Shown piece by piece: positions 61,922-64,000 of a stretch of DNA of 64,000 nt (positions within the stretch are counted from its first letter, which is position 1; each line of letters begins with the position of its first letter). The notes under the pieces were generated by a model. That model worked only from the letters and a program-made list of their open reading frames with translations, was not told the DNA's origin and did no database searches. Source of the DNA: CAWVWD01 sp965662365 (lineage in GTDB: Bacteria > Bacteroidota > Bacteroidia > Chitinophagales > Saprospiraceae). Location of the stretch: NCBI GenBank assembly GCA_965662365.1, contig CBFIHR010000001.1, positions 62,001-126,000 on the forward strand, given 5' to 3'. A program made the position numbers and the translations under genes.

Positions 61922-62488
61922 TTATTTTTTCACTCTTTCAACGTAGCTACTATCCTCTGTCGCTACTTTGACAATATCTCCTTCATTAATAAAAATCGGT
62001 ACACGAATCTCCGCACCAGTTTCTACCGTTGCCGGTTTAGATACATTGGTCGCCGTATCTCCTCTCACACCAGGTTCTGTGTAAGTCACTTTCAGTTCGA
62101 CGTATTGTGGCATATCACAAGTCAAAGGAATATCTTTAACTGCATGAAACAACATATCTACATTTGCACCTTCCTTTAACAATAATGGTGCTGGTACCAT
62201 TGCCTCTTCTAAACCGATTTGTTCATACGTTTCAGTATTCATAAAATGGTACAATTCACCATCATTATACAAATACTGAAATTGACGACGTTCGACACGA
62301 ACATCATTAATTTTATGCCCGGCAGAAAAGGTTTTATCTAACACTTTTCCTGTAGTTAAACTTTTAATTTTAGTACGGACAAAAGCATTTCCCTTTCCAG
62401 GCTTTACGTGTAAGAATTCAATAATGATATACGTATCATTATTAGTTTCCAAACACATTCCTTTACGAATATCTGACGTAGTTGCCAT
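61922..62488 (-). CDS. efp: Translation elongation factor P
   Basis: EF-P rescues ribosomes stalled at polyproline stretches. The 188-residue protein has three beta-barrel domains. The tip loop is HVKPGKGNAFVRTK with Lys32 at the position of E. coli Lys34, the residue that can be modified. The C terminus has the conserved YVELKVTYTEPGVRGDTATN and GAEIRVPIFINEGDIVKV segments. accB follows after 81 bp. A canonical -7 box lies upstream, so efp probably heads the operon. Confidence 0.97.
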   Translation of the reverse strand: MATTSDIRKGMCLETNNDTYIIIEFLHVKPGKGNAFVRTKIKSLTTGKVLDKTFSAGHKINDVRVERRQFQYLYNDGELYHFMNTETYEQIGLEEAMVPAPLLLKEGANVDMLFHAVKDIPLTCDMPQYVELKVTYTEPGVRGDTATNVSKPATVETGAEIRVPIFINEGDIVKVATEDSSYVERVKK

Positions 62489-62595
62489 CGTATAATTTTA
62501 TGTTTTATAATATAATTATCTAAAAATGTCGATTAAAAAAGGTTTGAGAAGTGTTCTATCGTTTTGATTTTCAAGCCAAAACGACTTTCGAGGTG

Positions 62596-62603
62596 CAAAG
62601 ATA
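62596..62603 (-). promoter_or_regulatory. -7 box of the efp-accB-accC operon
   Basis: TATCTTTG on the minus strand fits TAnnTTTG exactly, about 107 nt before the efp ATG. A TTG lies 16 nt upstream, slightly closer than the usual -33 spacing. Confidence 0.5.
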
Positions 62604-62682
62604 TTAAATTATTAGTAAACAACTATTTATCAATTGATAGTTTTACTATTATGTGGTCGTGATTCGTCGTTAGTCCTTGCAT

Positions 62683-63243
62683 TTATCTACTCAAACTCGC
62701 TGATAATTTCTCGTTTTTATATAATTCAAATTTTGGGAAACCAATAAAGTCAAAATAATCAATCACCTTTAGTTTGAATGTTCTCGGTTGATAAACAATG
62801 CTGAAATAATCCTTTTCATCGAAAAACCCTTTCTTTACCAATTTATCAATTATTTCTTTTTCTGAAAATATTATACGTTCAATGTAATTAACTGATTTTA
62901 AAGATTTAAGGCAAAGTGTCCAAGAATAACCTTCTCTAATAAGGTAGATGAATTGTATGGAATGAACAGAAATTTCCGTTTTGTTAACAAACAGTTTATC
63001 ATTACGAAATTCTATTATTTCTGTAAATACTAAAGTTTCATCATCCGTCCAGCTTCCTCTTTCTTCCATATCTTCTGGTAGTCTTTTACCTATCAAAAGA
63101 CCTACAGTCAATGTTATCACAATTAGTAATATATCAAGAAGGCTAAAACTATTTTCAATTATATTGATAATAGCAAATATCAATAATAGACAGCAACTCA
63201 AAAATAGCGTAAACAATATGGAATGTAATCGTTTCTGTCGCAT
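62683..63243 (-). CDS. Small membrane protein of unknown function
   Basis: The 186-residue product has two close membrane helices (about 9-29 and 33-51). A short basic loop (GKRLPEDMEERGSW) leads into a mixed cytoplasmic domain of about 130 residues (VFTEIIEFRNDKLFVNKTEISVHSIQFIYLIREGYSWTLCLKS in strands, then IIFSEKEIIDKLVKKGFF). This looks like a PH-like or DUF-type sensor with two N-terminal helices, but I cannot name the family. It starts with ATG. Its AT content is higher than the flanking efp and rlmI-type genes, which may mean more recent gain. Confidence 0.6.
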   Translation of the reverse strand: MRQKRLHSILFTLFLSCCLLLIFAIINIIENSFSLLDILLIVITLTVGLLIGKRLPEDMEERGSWTDDETLVFTEIIEFRNDKLFVNKTEISVHSIQFIYLIREGYSWTLCLKSLKSVNYIERIIFSEKEIIDKLVKKGFFDEKDYFSIVYQPRTFKLKVIDYFDFIGFPKFELYKNEKLSASLSR

Positions 63244-63293
63244 CTGAAATTAAGTTAAATAATTAACAATCACGGAAACTACCTACTGCTAAT

Positions 63294-64000
63294 TTATTCC
63301 ACATATAACACTAAACCTTTCAAATATTCCCCTTCTGGATGAAACAAACTAATCGGATGATCCGCAGGTTGACTCAAAAACTTCATTACTTTGACGTGAC
63401 GACGGGCTTCGATGGCTGCCGCTGTGATGGTATTATAAAACAACTCTCGCCCAACAACTTGCGAACAAGAAAAAGTGAATAAAATGCCACCAGATTTCAT
63501 TTTGCGTAAAGCCGCTGCATTTAATCGTTTGTAACCTTGGACAGCATTATGACGTTTTCTGACGGATTTGGCGAAAGCCGGCGGATCAACAATCATCACG
63601 TCGTAACTTGGGATATCTTCTTTAAAAAATTTCAGAACATCACCAACATACGAAGTGTGTGCATCTGGATTTTGGTTAATTGATACGTTTTTGTCTGTCC
63701 ATTCCATCGCTTTTTTAGACGCATCAATAGAATCGACTTTGGTTGCACCTTGATTAAGTGCGTAAATCGAAAATCCACCCGAATAACAGAACGTATTTAG
63801 GACAGATTTTCCCTTGGCGTAAGTGCCTAATAATTGTCGGTTATCTCGTTGATCCAAAAAGAAACCTGTTTTTTGTCCTTTTTCCCAATCGACATAAAAT
63901 TGATTGCCGTTTTCTGTAATCATTGTATTTGTCCCTGAACCATGCAAAATGCTGTTTTCCATTCCGTAAGCATAGTTTCGAGGCAAGGTTTCGCTACTTT
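63294..64000 (-). CDS. RlmI-like class I rRNA methyltransferase, 5' end cut by window edge
   Basis: The visible 235 residues form the C-terminal part of an RlmI/RlmK-type enzyme that methylates cytosine in 23S rRNA. GFFLDQRDNRQLLGTYAKGKSVLNTFCYSGGFSIYALNQGATKVDSIDASKKAMEW holds AdoMet motif I and the D of motif II. VMIVDPPAFAKS is motif IV, and LFTFSCSQVV and HPISLFHPEGEYLKGLVLYV complete it. The frame continues past 64000 with no start, so an apparent TTG at 63986 is not the start. The N-terminal PUA domain lies outside. Confidence 0.92.
   Translation of the reverse strand, partial: SSETLPRNYAYGMENSILHGSGTNTMITENGNQFYVDWEKGQKTGFFLDQRDNRQLLGTYAKGKSVLNTFCYSGGFSIYALNQGATKVDSIDASKKAMEWTDKNVSINQNPDAHTSYVGDVLKFFKEDIPSYDVMIVDPPAFAKSVRKRHNAVQGYKRLNAAALRKMKSGGILFTFSCSQVVGRELFYNTITAAAIEARRHVKVMKFLSQPADHPISLFHPEGEYLKGLVLYVE

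Noticed and set aside
1..64000. tRNA or rRNA genes, CRISPR arrays, insertion sequences, prophage or defence genes
   Set aside because: No cloverleaf, no regular spaced repeats, and no transposase, integrase, restriction or phage proteins were seen.

Overview
The window is an AT-rich, gene-dense chromosomal segment of a Bacteroidota bacterium. The evidence is a type IX secretion (T9SS) C-terminal sorting domain, a Lacal_2735-type (DUF6435) small protein, an OstA/LptA-like protein of the Bacteroidota kind, folK next to a deoxynucleoside kinase gene, near-absence of Shine-Dalgarno sequences, and -7 boxes of the form TAnnTTTG. Lineage below phylum is not resolved. I see no rRNA, tRNA, CRISPR array, insertion sequence or prophage.

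Layout. 1-9 kb: an edge-truncated L7/L12-like helical repeat protein, prmA, tpiA, a DUF445 membrane protein, a Cys/Met-metabolism PLP enzyme, a deoxynucleoside kinase with folK, and a secreted X-prolyl peptidase-like hydrolase. 9-16 kb: a 52-residue two-helix membrane protein, pyrD, a second deoxynucleoside kinase, dnaG with a Pro-rich linker, a secreted helical protein and an orphan histidine kinase. 16-26 kb: lipoprotein pullulanase, a periplasmic thioredoxin-fold protein, an orphan VWA protein, an ArsR regulator, and a minus-strand run of lipoprotein, TlpA-like protein, TetR regulator and CPPC thioredoxin. This ends in a gene-poor stretch of about 770 bp. 26-35 kb: tgt without most zinc ligands, a lipoprotein, an acyltransferase-like protein, a class A PBP, the 56-residue Lacal_2735 protein, and hemC-hemD.

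35-43 kb: a TolC plus HlyD/MacA-type efflux pair, a thioesterase, a LuxR-type response regulator, an OstA-like protein and a secreted coiled-coil protein. 43-49 kb: an ABC exporter-glycosyltransferase pair, a T9SS LamG protein and bifunctional nnr. 49-64 kb: glutaryl-CoA dehydrogenase-like protein, multi-pass patatin-like lipase, KpsF/KdsD isomerase, TPR protein, mutL, pcm, the efp-accB-accC cluster, a small membrane protein and an edge-truncated rRNA methyltransferase.

The protein content is mostly housekeeping and envelope functions, and I found no convincing new multi-gene system. The less ordinary signals are a family of palindromes with TTTGAAA-like centres (some only 15-25 nt before start codons), recurrent ATCACTAA leader motifs, a gene-poor stretch at 25.7-26.5 kb that may hold a decayed gene, a structured candidate small RNA at 59.57-59.68 kb, TTG/GTG starts in several essential-type genes, and loss of catalytic or metal-site motifs in MutL and Tgt.
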